Source: Streptomyces sp. NBC_00271
Lineage (GTDB): Bacteria > Actinomycetota > Actinomycetes > Streptomycetales > Streptomycetaceae
Direction of reading: 5' to 3'
Assembly (NCBI RefSeq): GCF_036178845.1
Contig: NZ_CP108070.1
Coordinates: 7,564,001-7,628,000, forward strand
Length of the DNA stretch: 64,000 nucleotides
In this document: positions 1-9,305 of the stretch, one piece after another
How the letters are laid out: each line of letters starts with the position of its first letter
Position numbering within the stretch: position 1 is the stretch's first letter
Translations under genes and position numbers: made by a program
Notes under the pieces: model-generated
The model's input: only the letters and a program-made list of their open reading frames with translations
What the model was told of the DNA's origin: nothing
The model's database searches: none

Positions 1-1
1 G

Positions 2-790
2 GGGCACCGTGAGGCCGCGAACGCGCTGGCGATCCTGTTGCTTCAGGTCGGGGACTCGGCCGGGGCCGAGCCGTGGTTCTCCAAGGCCGCGGAGGCCGGG
101 AGTGTGGACGCCGCGTTCAATCTCGGGATCCTGCATGCCGGGCGGGGGAGCGAGGAGGACGAGGAGGCGGCGCTGCGGTGGTACGAGCGGGCGGCTTCCG
201 CCGGGCACACCGAGGCGGCGCTGCAGGTCGGGATCGCGCGGCTGCGGGACGGGGACGAGCTGGAGGCGGAGCGGCATCTGAGGTGTGCGGCGGGGGGCGG
301 TAGCGCGGAGGCCGCGTACCGGCTGGCCGCCGTGCTCGACGCTCGGCGGCCGCCGGCGCCCGCGCATGAGCTCGGGGAGCCGGCGCAGGAGAAGAGCGAG
401 TGCGAGGAGTGGTACGAGCGCGCTGCCTCCCTCGGGCATCGGCGGGCGCAGGTGCGGGTCGGGATGCTCGCCGCGGCTCGGGGTGATGTGGTGGAGGCGG
501 CTCGGTGGTACCGGTCGGCCGCGGAGGCCGGGTCTCGGAACGGGGCCTTCAATCTGGGGCTGCTGTTGGCTCGGGAGGGGAGCGAGCCGGAGGCCGCGTT
601 GTGGTGGACCCGGGCGGCGGATGCGGGGCATGGGCGGGCGGCGCTTCGGCTTGCGCTCGTGTATGCGCGGCGGGGGGAGTTGGCGGAGGGGCAGCGGTGG
701 GCTGATCGGGCGGTTGCGCTGGGGCCTGCGGAGGTGGCTGAGCGGGCGGCTCGGTTGCGGGATGCGTTGCGGCAGGAGTTGTCCGCGTGA
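2..790 (+). CDS. TPR/Sel1-like repeat protein, 5' end outside the window
   Basis: The frame is open from base 2, so the N-terminus lies upstream. About 262 residues remain. They are helical repeats of roughly 35 residues built on the pattern AAFNLGxLxAxxGxxxEAxxWYxRAAxAG (for example around 110-210 and 545-640), the signature of Sel1/TPR solenoids. Such solenoids are protein-interaction scaffolds, and no catalytic domain is visible. The last repeats are more G-rich than the first. The stop is TGA at 788-790. No partner can be named from the context, and the function is unknown. Confidence 0.8.
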   Translation, partial: GHREAANALAILLLQVGDSAGAEPWFSKAAEAGSVDAAFNLGILHAGRGSEEDEEAALRWYERAASAGHTEAALQVGIARLRDGDELEAERHLRCAAGGGSAEAAYRLAAVLDARRPPAPAHELGEPAQEKSECEEWYERAASLGHRRAQVRVGMLAAARGDVVEAARWYRSAAEAGSRNGAFNLGLLLAREGSEPEAALWWTRAADAGHGRAALRLALVYARRGELAEGQRWADRAVALGPAEVAERAARLRDALRQELSA

Positions 791-854
791 GGTTGTGGCG
801 GTGGGTGGGGGCTGGTCTCGGCTTGTTCTCGCCCCCGCCGCCCCTACCCGACCC

Positions 855-960
855 ATCCCCGGGGCTCCGCCCCGAACCCCACCAGGGGCTCCGCCCCTGC
901 ACCCCGCCGGGCCCTGCCCCCGGACCTTCGCGGGGCGCCCCGAACCCCATCAGGGGCTCC
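855..960. repeat. GGGGCTCCGCCCC-type G+C-rich intergenic repeats
   Basis: Two perfect copies of the 13-base hairpin GGGGCTCCGCCCC lie at 861-873 and 885-897. Degenerate relatives follow to about 960, including GGGGCGCCCC and a repeated AACCCCA-CAGGGGCTCC. This short palindrome is widespread in Streptomyces intergenic DNA. Here it follows the TPR gene and may act as its terminator. Confidence 0.55.
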
Positions 961-1016
961 GGCGTCTATGGGATTTGCACTGGTCCACCTGGTTGACGTA
1001 ATGTTCAGTTCATCGA

Positions 1017-1090
1017 CGCGGGGTGGAGCAGCTCGGTAGCTCGCTGGGCTCATAACCCAGAGGTCGCAGGTTCAAATCCTGTCCCCGCTA
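1017..1090 (+). tRNA. tRNA-fMet (CAU), initiator
   Basis: A full cloverleaf is visible: acceptor CGCGGGG pairs with CCCCGC except at position 1, the anticodon stem is CTGGG/CCCAG around loop CTCATAA, and the T arm is GCAGG-TTCAAAT-CCTGT. The C1-T72 mismatch and the three consecutive G-C pairs at the base of the anticodon stem are the hallmarks of the initiator, not elongator, methionine tRNA. The discriminator is A1090. CCA is not encoded, which is common in Streptomyces. Confidence 0.94.
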
Positions 1091-1100
1091 CTTGAAGGCG

Positions 1101-1131
1101 AAGGGCCCAGATCATTTTGATCTGGGTCCTT
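1101..1131 (+). terminator. Terminator behind tRNA-fMet
   Basis: A 14-bp stem (one G-T pair), AAGGGCCCAGATCA / TGATCTGGGTCCTT, encloses a TTT loop and is followed shortly by a T run. It sits 10 bases after the tRNA. Confidence 0.8.
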
Positions 1132-1198
1132 CGGCGTTTTCGGGGTGCGGGGGGCAAGGGGAAGCCCCGGCGTCCGTGGAGGCCGGGGCTTCGGGGAG

Positions 1199-1615
1199 TC
1201 AGGCTGAGGCGCAGTTGGGGCACAGGCCCCGGTATGTGACCTCTACGTCCGAGACGGTGAAGCCGAAGCGCTCCGAGTCGGGGAGGTCGGCGAGCGGGTT
1301 GCCGCTCGGGTGGACGTCGCGGATCGAGCCGCACTGGGCGCAGACCAGGTGGTGGTGCGGACGGTGCGCGTTCGGGTCATAGCGCTTGGCGCGCTTGTCC
1401 GTCGCGACTTCCAGCACCTCGCCTAGCGAGACCAGCTCACCCAACGTGTTGTAGACGGTCGCCCGGGAGATCTCGGGCAGCTTGGCGACGGCCCGGGCAT
1501 GCACCTCGTCGGCCGTCAGATGGACGTGATCGCCGTCGAGGACCTCGGCCACGACACGCCGCTGCGCGGTCATTCGCCATCCGCGTCCGCGCAGTCGTTC
1601 CAAGAGGTCACTCAT
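1199..1615 (-). CDS. catR: Fur-family peroxide regulator, CatR-like
   Basis: A 138-residue Fur/PerR-type metal-dependent repressor. The N-terminal winged helix contains the recognition segment SRATVYNTLGEL. The C-terminal metal domain has HRPHHHLVC, followed by two CxxC pairs (CAQC and CPNC) that form the structural zinc site. The ATG at 1615 gives the usual family length; the longer open frame continues into the catalase 5' region and looks spurious. The gene is divergent from a catalase, the arrangement known for CatR-catA in Streptomyces, where the reduced metal-bound protein represses catalase and peroxide releases it. The role is inferred from family and context. Confidence 0.88.
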   Translation of the reverse strand: MSDLLERLRGRGWRMTAQRRVVAEVLDGDHVHLTADEVHARAVAKLPEISRATVYNTLGELVSLGEVLEVATDKRAKRYDPNAHRPHHHLVCAQCGSIRDVHPSGNPLADLPDSERFGFTVSDVEVTYRGLCPNCASA

Positions 1616-1680
1616 GCAGGCCAGCTTAACAGCAAGGTGACCAGATCCCGAATGGGTGTGACTTTGGATGAATGCTTGAA

Positions 1681-1695
1681 TTAGATTGTGTCTAA
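1681..1695. promoter_or_regulatory. Fur/CatR-type operator between catR and catA
   Basis: The inverted repeat TTAGA-N5-TCTAA is centred between the divergent regulator and catalase starts. It resembles the A+T-rich palindromes bound by PerR/CatR proteins and stands out from the G+C-rich surroundings. It probably overlaps one of the promoters. Binding is inferred. Confidence 0.6.
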
Positions 1696-1745
1696 TGTAG
1701 GATCGGTTCGGCATTGGGTGATCCGTAATGACGCAGGAGGCGCAC

Positions 1746-3197
1746 GTGACGCAGGGACCGCTTACGACAGAGGCCGGCGCGCCGGTGGCCGACAACCAGA
1801 ACAGCGAGACCGCGGGCGTCGGCGGCCCGGTGCTCGTTCAGGACCAGCTGCTTCTCGAGAAGCTCGCCCACTTCAACCGTGAGCGCATCCCGGAGCGTGT
1901 CGTGCATGCCCGGGGCGCCGCCGCCTACGGCACCTTCACGGTCACCGCGGATGTCACCCCGTACACCCGTGCCACGTTCCTCTCCGAGGTCGGCAAGCAG
2001 ACCGAGACCTTTCTGCGGTTCTCGACGGTGGCCGGCAACCTCGGCTCCGCGGACGCGGTCCGTGACCCCCGCGGCTTCGCGCTGAAGTTCTACACCGAGG
2101 ACGGCAACTACGACCTCGTCGGCAACAACACCCCGGTGTTCTTCATCAAGGACGCCATCAAGTTCCCCGACTTCATCCACACGCAGAAGCGCGACCCGTA
2201 CACCGGTTCGCAGGAGGCCGACAACGTGTGGGATTTCTGGGGCCTCAGCCCCGAGAGCACGCACCAGGTGACCTGGCTCTTCGGCGACCGGGGGATTCCT
2301 GCCTCCTACCGGCACCTCAACGGGTACGGCTCGCACACCTACCAGTGGAACAACGAGGCCGGCGAGGTCTTCTGGGTCAAGTACCACTTCAAGACCGACC
2401 AGGGCATCAAGAACCTCACTCAGGCGGAGGCCGACAGGCTCGCCGGTGAGGACCCCGACTCCCATCAGCGGGACCTGCGCGAGGCCATCGAGCGCGGTGA
2501 GTTCCCGTCCTGGACCGTGCAGGTGCAGATCATGCCGGCGGCCGACGCGGCGACCTACCGGTTCAACCCGTTCGACCTCACCAAGGTGTGGCCGCACGAG
2601 GACTACCCGCCGATCGAGATCGGCAGGCTGGAGCTCAACCGCAACCCGGAGAACATCTTCGCCGAGGTCGAGCAGTCGATCTTCTCGCCGGCGCACTTCG
2701 TGCCGGGTATCGGGCCTTCCCCCGACAAGATGCTTCAGGGGCGGCTCTTCGCCTATGGCGACGCGCACCGCTACCGCGTCGGCATCAACGCCGACCACCT
2801 GCCGGTGAACCGCCCGCACGCCGCCCAGGCACGCACGAACTCCCGTGACGGCTCCCTGTACGACGGTCGCCACAAGGGCGCGACGAACTACGAGCCGAAC
2901 AGCTTCGGCGGTCCCTTCCAGACGGACCGTCCGCTGTGGCAGCCGATCGCGGTGACCGGCCACACCGGTGAGACCGAGGCGCCGTCCCACTCCGAGGACG
3001 ACGACTTCGTGCAGGCGGGCAGTCTGTACCGCCTGATGTCGGAGGACGAGCAGGGGCGTCTGATCGCGAACCTGGCGGGGTTCATCGCCAAGGTCTCCCG
3101 TGATGACATCGCCGAGCGCGCGATCAACAACTTCCGTCAGGCTGACGAAGACTTCGGCAAGCGGCTGGAGGCCGCGGTCCAGGCCCTGCGCGGCTGA
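1746..3197 (+). CDS. catA: Vegetative monofunctional haem catalase
   Basis: A 483-residue small-subunit (clade 3) catalase that converts H2O2 to water and oxygen in the cytoplasm. His54 in VVHARGA is the distal catalytic histidine. NNTPVFFI carries the active-site Asn, and Tyr337 in [12 protein letters not shown] is the proximal haem ligand. GTG 1746 was chosen because AGGAGG at 1735-1740 lies 5 bases upstream; an ATG six codons earlier would place this Shine-Dalgarno inside the gene. It is divergent from a Fur-type regulator with a palindrome between them, so peroxide-inducible control is expected. Confidence 0.95.
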   Translation: MTQGPLTTEAGAPVADNQNSETAGVGGPVLVQDQLLLEKLAHFNRERIPERVVHARGAAAYGTFTVTADVTPYTRATFLSEVGKQTETFLRFSTVAGNLGSADAVRDPRGFALKFYTEDGNYDLVGNNTPVFFIKDAIKFPDFIHTQKRDPYTGSQEADNVWDFWGLSPESTHQVTWLFGDRGIPASYRHLNGYGSHTYQWNNEAGEVFWVKYHFKTDQGIKNLTQAEADRLAGEDPDSHQRDLREAIERGEFPSWTVQVQIMPAADAATYRFNPFDLTKVWPHEDYPPIEIGRLELNRNPENIFAEVEQSIFSPAHFVPGIGPSPDKMLQGRLFAYGDAHRYRVGINADHLPVNRPHAAQARTNSRDGSLYDGRHKGATNYEPNSFGGPFQTDRPLWQPIAVTGHTGETEAPSHSEDDDFVQAGSLYRLMSEDEQGRLIANLAGFIAKVSRDDIAERAINNFRQADEDFGKRLEAAVQALRG

Positions 3198-3229
3198 CAA
3201 TCAGCACTGGATCGCTTGTCGTGGGCGGT

Positions 3230-3272
3230 GGGCCGGATCCCCTCTGAGTTCTGAGTGAGGGGGGTCCGGCCC
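3230..3272 (+). terminator. Terminator of catA
   Basis: A 15-base arm GGGCCGGATCCCCTC is complementary, with one bulge, to GAGGGGGGTCCGGCCC, and the loop is 12 bases. It starts 32 bases after the catalase stop and may serve both convergent genes. Confidence 0.7.
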
Positions 3273-3333
3273 GTCGGCATGTGCGGGCCCGGCGGTGGTG
3301 CCCGGGAGGGGCGCCTGGGGGGCGCCTGGGCGC

Positions 3334-3726
3334 CTACGCGGGTACCCGCTGCCGCTTCGGAGCCCAGCAGCGGATGATGTCGCGGACCGAGACGATGCCG
3401 ACCGGGCCGTTGTCGTCGAGCACGATCAGGTGTCGGAAACCGCCGTGTGCCATCGCCGCCGCGGCTTCCTCCAGGGTCCAGACGGGGGCGGCGAAGACGA
3501 CGTCGGTCGTGGTGTGGGTGCTCGCGGTCTCGGTGTCCGGGTTCTGACCGAGGGCGATCGAGTTGAGGATGTCGCGTTCGGTGAGGATGCCGAGGCCGGA
3601 GGAGTCTTCGTCGTGGACGACGGCCGCGCCTACGCGGCGGGAGGACATCAGGCAGGCCGCCTGACGGAGTGTGTGTGCCGGGCCGATGGTGAGGACCACC
3701 GTGCTCATGGCGTCGCGGACGAGCAT
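3334..3726 (-). CDS. Two-CBS-domain protein
   Basis: A 130-residue protein consisting of two CBS motifs only: residues 1-60 (MLVRDAMSTVV..LGILTERDIL) and about 70-125 (ending VGIVSVRDIIR). CBS pairs bind adenosine nucleotides and usually regulate a partner. Stand-alone versions of this size are common in Streptomyces and respond to energy or redox state, but the ligand cannot be told here. AAGGAGGTG lies 11 bases before the ATG. The gene is convergent with the catalase. Confidence 0.85.
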   Translation of the reverse strand: MLVRDAMSTVVLTIGPAHTLRQAACLMSSRRVGAAVVHDEDSSGLGILTERDILNSIALGQNPDTETASTHTTTDVVFAAPVWTLEEAAAAMAHGGFRHLIVLDDNGPVGIVSVRDIIRCWAPKRQRVPA

Positions 3727-3884
3727 GGGCTGGAGCCACCTCCTTGGTGAAGCGCCAAGAGAAGCGATTCACAAGTTCACAAGTGGGGGGACTCTCAGAG
3801 TCGCAGTTAAAGGGAGGGTCAACAAGAGGGCGTGCGGAGACTTTCGGGGGCGCCCATGGATCACAAGGGCGCGCCTTCGGCTCT

Positions 3885-4685
3885 TCAGTACCGCTGGTTC
3901 AGGTAACCCAGCAGCTCGTCGTGGAGGATGCCGTTCGACGCGGCCGCGTTGCCGCTGTGCGGGCCCGGGCGGCCGTCGAGGCCCGTGAAGGATCCGCCCG
4001 CCTCGGTCACCACGATCGCGTTCGCCGCCATGTCCCACAGCGACAGCTCGGGCTCCGCGCAGATGTCCACCGAGCCCTCCGCCACCATCATGTACGGCCA
4101 GAAGTCGCCGTACCCGCGCGTGCGCCAGACCGCCTTCGTCAGGTCCAGGAAGCCGTCGAGGCGGCCCTGGTCCTCCCAGCCGGACAGTGAGGAGTACGCG
4201 AAGGACGCGTCGGCCATCCGCGAGACCTGGGAGACCTTCAGGCGGGTGGCCGAGGACAGGCTGCGGCCGGTGAACGCGCCGTGCCCCTTCGCCGCCCACC
4301 AGCGGCGGCCCAGCGCGGGCGCCGAGACCACTCCGACCACCGGCTGGTAGCCGCCCTCCCCCGCTTCCATCAGGGAGATCAGCGTGGCCCAGACGGGCAC
4401 CCCGCGGACGTAGTTCTTGGTGCCGTCGATCGGGTCGATCACCCAGCGGCGCGGGCCGGTGCCCTCGATGCCGTACTCCTCGCCGAGGATCGCGTCGCGT
4501 GGCCGTGCCCGCTGGAGGTGGCCGCGGATCAGCTCCTCGGCGGCCTTGTCCGCCTCGCTGACCGGTGTCATGTCCGGCTTGGTCTCGACCTTGAGGTCGA
4601 GCGCCTTGAACCGGTCCATCGTCGCCGCGTCGGCGGCGTCCGCCAGGACATGGGCCAGGCGCAGGTCATCGCGATAGTCGGGCAT
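3885..4685 (-). CDS. hisN: Inositol-monophosphatase-family phosphatase, likely histidinol-phosphatase
   Basis: A 266-residue Mg2+-dependent phosphatase of the IMPase fold. The metal-binding motifs are all present: GEEYG (Glu ligands), [12 protein letters not shown], and the C-terminal [16 protein letters not shown]. The order and length match HisN, which removes phosphate from L-histidinol phosphate in Actinobacteria that lack the HisB-type phosphatase. Activity on inositol phosphate cannot be excluded. ATG 4685 is preferred over upstream in-frame codons because [16 protein letters not shown] begins the conserved helix. Confidence 0.82.
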   Translation of the reverse strand: MPDYRDDLRLAHVLADAADAATMDRFKALDLKVETKPDMTPVSEADKAAEELIRGHLQRARPRDAILGEEYGIEGTGPRRWVIDPIDGTKNYVRGVPVWATLISLMEAGEGGYQPVVGVVSAPALGRRWWAAKGHGAFTGRSLSSATRLKVSQVSRMADASFAYSSLSGWEDQGRLDGFLDLTKAVWRTRGYGDFWPYMMVAEGSVDICAEPELSLWDMAANAIVVTEAGGSFTGLDGRPGPHSGNAAASNGILHDELLGYLNQRY

Positions 4686-4919
4686 GACTGCACCGTATAT
4701 GGCCCACTCGGGCCACAGCCATACGGCCCGGGGGATCATCGGGCACGTTCATGGGGCTCGGGGGCGCCTCTGGGGCGCGGGCCGTACGGCCGGATTGATC
4801 ATCGCGGCGTGCGGGGGTCGACGTACGCCCCTCGACGCCGCCGCGAACCCTTGACAGTGCCCCTGCGCGCGTCAAATCTGAGCTGCAGTGCCGCCCGCTC
4901 GCCCCCAGGGAGGCGAAAG

Positions 4920-5525
4920 ATGCCTGCAGCGCGGGAATCCCTTCTGGATGCCGCCTATACGGCGCTCGCACACCGCCCGTGGTCCACGGTGCGGATGGTC
5001 GACGTCGCCGCCGTGGCCGGTGTGTCCCGCCAGACGCTCTACAACGAGTTCGGAAGCAAGGAAGGGCTCGCGCGCGCCCTCGTGCGGAGGGAGGCCGACG
5101 GCTATCTCGCCGGTGTCGAGCGCGCGCTGGCCGCCCACGCGGACGCGCGCGAGCGGTTGGTCGCGACCGCCGAGTGGACCACGTCGGCGGCCCGGGGCAA
5201 CGCGCTCGTACGGGCCATGCTGACCGGGTGCTGGAGTGAGCGGCTGCCGTCGCCGACGCTCTCAGCGGTGCCGTCGTCGTCCGCGGTGCCCGCGCAGCGC
5301 AGGGCCGACGGGCCGTTGCCCTCGCCCGCCGACTTCGTGGCGCTCGTACGGGATCGGGCCGTCGCGGCGTTGTCCGGGCCCGGGGCGATGTGGGGGGACG
5401 TGGGGGAGTTGGCGGGGGCGTGTGAGTTGGTGGTGCGGTTGTCGTTGTCGTGTGTGGCGGCTCCGCCGGGGGAGGGTGGGGTGACGGAGCTGGTGCGAGG
5501 TGCGTTGCCGCGGCAGTGGAGATGA
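4920..5525 (+). CDS. TetR-family transcriptional regulator
   Basis: A 201-residue regulator. Residues 1-50 form the TetR helix-turn-helix (VAAVAGVSRQTLYNEFGSKEGLARAL). The C-terminal ligand-binding half is divergent and rich in Ala, Pro and Ser. GGGAGG precedes the ATG by 7 bases. It is divergent from the hisN-like gene and upstream of, but opposed to, an SMR transporter gene, which is a possible target. The ligand is unknown. Confidence 0.85.
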   Translation: MPAARESLLDAAYTALAHRPWSTVRMVDVAAVAGVSRQTLYNEFGSKEGLARALVRREADGYLAGVERALAAHADARERLVATAEWTTSAARGNALVRAMLTGCWSERLPSPTLSAVPSSSAVPAQRRADGPLPSPADFVALVRDRAVAALSGPGAMWGDVGELAGACELVVRLSLSCVAAPPGEGGVTELVRGALPRQWR

Positions 5526-5577
5526 CTCGCCTACTGGGGTGCCGGGGAGCGGGCGTCGGCGGGTGCGGCGTCGTTGT

Positions 5578-5615
5578 GGCTGGTCGCGCGGTTCCCCACG
5601 CCCTTAAAGGGGCGC
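5578..5615 (-). repeat. Streptomyces G+C-rich hairpin repeat
   Basis: The GGCTGGTCGCGCGGTTCCCC motif followed by ACGCCCTTAAAGGGGCGC matches the arms of the larger inverted repeat at 28123-28215. It lies just past the 3' end of the SMR gene and can fold, so it may terminate that transcript. Confidence 0.5.
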
Positions 5616-5616
5616 T

Positions 5617-5940
5617 TCAGTGAGCGGAGCCCGAGAGCTGTAGGCCGATGACGCCGATGATGACGAAGCTGATGGAGACGATCTTGAGCGTCGACACCAG
5701 GTCGCCGAGGAAGATCATGCCGTAGATGGCGGTGCCCGCCGCGCCGATGCCGGTCCACACCGCGTACGCCGGGCCGACGTCGAGCTTGCGCAGGGCGAGG
5801 GTCAGCAGGCCGAAGCTGCCCAGCGCGAAGACGCAGAAGGCGATCGTCGGCCAGAGTCTGGTGAAGCCGTGCGAGAGCTTCAGACAGACGGCGAAGCCGG
5901 TTTCGAGCAGTCCCGCCACAACGACCAGCAGCCACGCCAT
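5617..5940 (-). CDS. Small multidrug resistance (SMR) family transporter
   Basis: A 107-residue integral membrane protein with four predicted helices. It has the SMR features: the membrane-embedded Glu in the first helix (VAGLLETGFAVCLKLS) and GPAYAVWTGIGAAGTA in helix three. Family members are dual-topology proton-coupled exporters of quaternary cations or guanidinium. This single-gene form with a G-L-L-E helix resembles the SugE/Gdx branch, but the substrate is not provable from sequence. A TetR gene lies immediately downstream in the opposite orientation. Confidence 0.88.
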   Translation of the reverse strand: MAWLLVVVAGLLETGFAVCLKLSHGFTRLWPTIAFCVFALGSFGLLTLALRKLDVGPAYAVWTGIGAAGTAIYGMIFLGDLVSTLKIVSISFVIIGVIGLQLSGSAH

Positions 5941-6085
5941 GTCTCGTCCTCCCGTGTCCGCACGTCGACTGCTTCGCCTGGCCTGGGTCCGGCTTGGTGC
6001 GATTATGCATTTGCCGACCGGCTAAGCACTTACCGACGGGCCGCCCACGCAAACAACGCGGAGGTCACAAGGGGGCGCAGGGGAC

Positions 6086-7096
6086 TCAGTCACCTTCCGT
6101 GCGTTCCCGCGTCGCCAGCAGCCGGCGCAGGGAGTAGAGCCGCTGCGGGTCCGCGTGGCCGTCCGCCACCCACTGGTCCAGCGCGCAGTCCGGCTCGTCG
6201 TGGCTGCACGCGCGCGGACAGCCCTCGGTACCGGGTTCGAGGTCGGGGAAGGCGTGGATGACCCGGGACGGGTCGACGTGGTGCAGGCCGAAGGAGCGGA
6301 CGCCGGGGGTGTCGATGACCCAGCCCTCACTGCCCGGCAGCGGGATCGCGCGCGCCGAGGTCGTGGTGTGCCGGCCGCGGCCCGTGACGGCGTTCACGTG
6401 GCCGGTGCTGCGCCGTCGCTCCTGCGAGACCAGCGCGTTGACCAGGGTCGTCTTGCCGACGCCGGAGTGCCCGACGAACGCCGTGATCTTGCCGTCCAGC
6501 TGCTTGCGCACCCGGTCCACCGCCGCGCCGCTCTCCAGCTCCGCACGGCTCGTCACGACGTAGGGGACGCCCAAGGCCCCGTACAGCTCGAGGAGTTCGT
6601 CGGGCGGGGCGAGGTCCGACTTGGTCAGCACCAGCAGGGGCTCCAGGCCGGCGTCGTACGCCGCGACCAGGCAGCGGTCGATCAGGCGGGGGCGCGGCTC
6701 GGGGTCGGCGAGGGCGGTGACGATGGCGAGCTGGTCGGCGTTGGCGACGACCACGCGCTCGTAGGGATCGTCGTCGTCGGCCGTGCGGCGCAGTACCGAG
6801 CTGCGCGGCTCGATGCGGACGATGCGGGCGAGGGTGTCCTTCTCGCCGGACAGGTCACCGACGATCGCGACGTGGTCCCCGACGACGGCGGCCTTGCGGC
6901 CCAGCTCGCGGGCCTTCATCGCCATCACGAGGCGGTCCTCGACGAGGCAGGTCAGACGGCCCCGGTCGACGGTGACGACCATGCCCTCGACCGCCTCCTC
7001 GTGCTTGGGGCGGATGTTCGTACGCGGACGGTTGCCCTTGCGGTTCGGGCGCTGGCGGATGTCGTCCTCGTCGGTGTTCTTGCCGTAGCGGCGCAT
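6086..7096 (-). CDS. rsgA: Ribosome small-subunit-dependent GTPase RsgA
   Basis: A 336-residue circularly permuted GTPase that acts in late 30S assembly. An N-terminal OB-fold (GMVVTVDRGRLTCLVED) is followed by permuted G motifs: G4 LTKSD, then G1 GHSGVGKTTLVNAL and G3 DTPGVRSFG. A C-terminal zinc knuckle (CPRACSHDEPDC) completes it. MRRYGKNTDEDDIRQRPNRK is the typical basic actinobacterial start. It lies 16 bases after aroA on the same strand, so the two are probably cotranscribed, as in other Streptomyces. Confidence 0.95.
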   Translation of the reverse strand: MRRYGKNTDEDDIRQRPNRKGNRPRTNIRPKHEEAVEGMVVTVDRGRLTCLVEDRLVMAMKARELGRKAAVVGDHVAIVGDLSGEKDTLARIVRIEPRSSVLRRTADDDDPYERVVVANADQLAIVTALADPEPRPRLIDRCLVAAYDAGLEPLLVLTKSDLAPPDELLELYGALGVPYVVTSRAELESGAAVDRVRKQLDGKITAFVGHSGVGKTTLVNALVSQERRRSTGHVNAVTGRGRHTTTSARAIPLPGSEGWVIDTPGVRSFGLHHVDPSRVIHAFPDLEPGTEGCPRACSHDEPDCALDQWVADGHADPQRLYSLRRLLATRERTEGD

Positions 7097-7112
7097 GATC
7101 CCGGTCCGCCCG

Positions 7113-8453
7113 TCAGTTCCCGAGCATTCCGGACCACATGTCAGGGAAGTCCGGCAGGGTCTTGGCCGTCGTCGCCACGTTCTCGATCTGGACGCCCTCC
7201 ACCGCCAGCCCGATGATCGCGCCGGCGGTCGCCATGCGGTGGTCGTCGTAGGTGTGGAAGATGCCGCCGTGCAGTCGGCGCGGGCGGATGTGCAGCCCGT
7301 CGGCGGTCTCGGTGACGTCACCGCCGAGTTCGTTGATCTCCTTGGTGAGCGCGGCCAGCCGGTCCGTCTCGTGCAGGCGCAGATGGGCCACCCCCCGCAG
7401 GGTGGACGGGGAGTCGGCGAGAGCCGCGACCGCCGCGATGCCCGGGGTCAGCTCGCCGACCTCGCTCAGGTCCACGTCGATGCCGTGGATCGCACCCGAA
7501 CCGGTGAACTCCAGACCGCTCTCGGTCAGTTCGCAGGAGCCGCCCATCTCGGTGAAGATCTCCCGCAGCCGGTCACCGGGCTGGGTGGTGTGCGAGGGCC
7601 AGTCGGGGATGACGACCGTGCCGCCGGTCACCAGGGCCGCCGCCAGGAACGGCTGGGCGTTCGACAGGTCCGGCTCGATGATCAGGTCACGGCCGAGCAG
7701 CGCGCCGGGCGTGACCCGCCAGACGTTGGGCTCGCCGCCCGACTCCGGGGTGTCCACCTGCGCGCCGACCGCGCGCAGCATGTCGACCGTCATCCGGATG
7801 TGCGGCATCGAGGGCAGCGTCGAGCCGATGTGGCGGACCTCCACCCCCTGGTTGAAGCGTGGGCCGGACAGGAGGAGAGCGCTCACGAACTGGGACGACG
7901 AGGACGCGTCGATCTCCACCGGGCCGCCGTCCAGGGCGCCGCCGCCGTGCACGGTCAGCGGCAGCGCGCCGCGGCCGTCGTCGTCGATGCGGGCGCCGAG
8001 CAGACGCAGCGCGTCGATCACACCGTTCAGCGGGCGCTCGTACGACCGGGGGTCGCCGTCGAAGCGGATGGGGCCGTCCGCGAGGGCGGCGACCGGGGGC
8101 AGGAAGCGCATCACGGTGCCGGCGTTGCCGACGTCGACCGTGGCCGGGCCCTGGAGACCCGAGGGGATGACCCGCCAGGCCTCGCCGGAGGCGTCCGGGC
8201 CCGCGGCGACCGTGGAGCTGGACGCCACCGTCTCCTCGATGCCGACGCCCATCGCGCGCAGCGCGCCCGCCATCAGCAGCGTGTCCCGGGAGCGCAGCGG
8301 GCGGCGCAGCCAGCCCGGCTCCGAGGCGAGCGCGGCAAGGACGAGGGCGCGGTTGGTGACCGACTTGGACCCCGGCACGTGGACCGTCGCGTCGACGGCT
8401 CCGCTCGCGTGCGGGGCGGGCCAGAGGGCGGTGTGGGCGGGGTTCGCGGTCAT
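7113..8453 (-). CDS. aroA: 5-enolpyruvylshikimate-3-phosphate synthase
   Basis: A 446-residue EPSP synthase, the sixth step of the shikimate pathway: shikimate 3-phosphate plus phosphoenolpyruvate gives EPSP. The N-terminal [16 protein letters not shown] contains the substrate-binding Lys and Ser. [12 protein letters not shown] is the PEP/glyphosate loop. [15 protein letters not shown] and the C-terminal [17 protein letters not shown] (catalytic Asp-Asp-His-Arg) are intact. The length is normal. It is followed by rsgA and preceded by an M50-like gene on the same strand. Confidence 0.96.
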   Translation of the reverse strand: MTANPAHTALWPAPHASGAVDATVHVPGSKSVTNRALVLAALASEPGWLRRPLRSRDTLLMAGALRAMGVGIEETVASSSTVAAGPDASGEAWRVIPSGLQGPATVDVGNAGTVMRFLPPVAALADGPIRFDGDPRSYERPLNGVIDALRLLGARIDDDGRGALPLTVHGGGALDGGPVEIDASSSSQFVSALLLSGPRFNQGVEVRHIGSTLPSMPHIRMTVDMLRAVGAQVDTPESGGEPNVWRVTPGALLGRDLIIEPDLSNAQPFLAAALVTGGTVVIPDWPSHTTQPGDRLREIFTEMGGSCELTESGLEFTGSGAIHGIDVDLSEVGELTPGIAAVAALADSPSTLRGVAHLRLHETDRLAALTKEINELGGDVTETADGLHIRPRRLHGGIFHTYDDHRMATAGAIIGLAVEGVQIENVATTAKTLPDFPDMWSGMLGN

Positions 8454-8532
8454 GCGCCCACTTTAGTGGGTGGGGGTGGGGGTAGATCTTGATCAAAAGT
8501 GACGGAATGTGATCGAAAGTTGCTGGGGTGCC

Positions 8533-9255
8533 TCAGTGCCCCAGCAGCCAGCGGCCGCCGCCCAGCAGGGAGCACAGGGACACCGCGTGGAACAGGAACA
8601 GCCACAGCCCCGCCGGGACGTGGGTGAGGCGGGAGAGCTGGTCGGCGTCGGAGTCGCCGGCGCCGCCCCGGCTGCGCTTGGCCTGGAGCTCGAAGGCCGG
8701 CCGGACGCCGCCGAGCAGCAGGAACCACACCACGGCGTACGCGAAGGCCGCCTGTACCTGGGGTCCGGTGAGCCAGGACACCACCAGGAACGTACCGCCG
8801 GTGAGGACCACCGTGAGCGCCCCGTAGGCGTTGCGGATCATCACCAGCATCGCGACGAGCAGGGCCGTGGCCAGCCACAGCAGCAGGGTGATGCGGCCCA
8901 CGCCCAGCAGCGCGGCGCCGCCGAGGCCGAGCAGCGGGGGAGCGGTGTAGCCGGCCGCCGCGGTGAGGATCATGCCGAGGCCGGTGGGCTTGCCGCGGCT
9001 GACGGTGAGACCGCTGGTGTCGGAGTGCAGCCGGATACCACTGAGGCTCCGCCCGGTCAGCAGCGCCACCAGCCCGTGGCCGCCCTCGTGCGCGATGGTG
9101 ATGGCGTTGCGGGAGAGACGCCACACGCCGTGCGGGACGATCACCGCGAGAGCGGCGACCAGGGTGGCTATCACCACCCACAGGTCGGGGTCCGGCTGGG
9201 TGCCGGAGACCTGGTCCCAGAGCGAGGCCAGCGAGGTGGATGCGGTGCTGTCCAT
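8533..9255 (-). CDS. M50-family-like membrane metalloprotease
   Basis: A 240-residue protein with several hydrophobic helices and the zinc motif HEGGHGLVALLTGR (HExxH) about 45 residues from the start. This is the layout of the M50B-like family common in Actinobacteria. These are thought to cut substrates in or near the membrane, but targets of this branch are not known. A second Asp/Asn zinc ligand is not obvious to me. ATG 9255 is preceded by GAGGGAGCC. It is divergent from the SRAP gene with only 50 bases between starts. Confidence 0.75.
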   Translation of the reverse strand: MDSTASTSLASLWDQVSGTQPDPDLWVVIATLVAALAVIVPHGVWRLSRNAITIAHEGGHGLVALLTGRSLSGIRLHSDTSGLTVSRGKPTGLGMILTAAAGYTAPPLLGLGGAALLGVGRITLLLWLATALLVAMLVMIRNAYGALTVVLTGGTFLVVSWLTGPQVQAAFAYAVVWFLLLGGVRPAFELQAKRSRGGAGDSDADQLSRLTHVPAGLWLFLFHAVSLCSLLGGGRWLLGH

Positions 9256-9305
9256 TGTCTGCGGTGGCTCCCTCTGGTGGCGCGGAATCTGGCAGTGTGG
9301 CACGT

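Noticed and set aside
861..897. GGGGCTCCGCCCC repeats as a possible CRISPR or attachment site
   Set aside because: Copies are too close, have no spacers, and are the common Streptomyces palindrome. The nearby tRNA has no duplicated 3' end or integrase.
1616..1795. N-terminal extension of the Fur-type regulator
   Set aside because: It would run through the divergent operator and into catA. The ATG at 1615 gives the family length.
1692..3200. Large minus-strand open frame opposite catalase
   Set aside because: It is a mirror of the high-G+C third positions of catA, with no recognisable domain.
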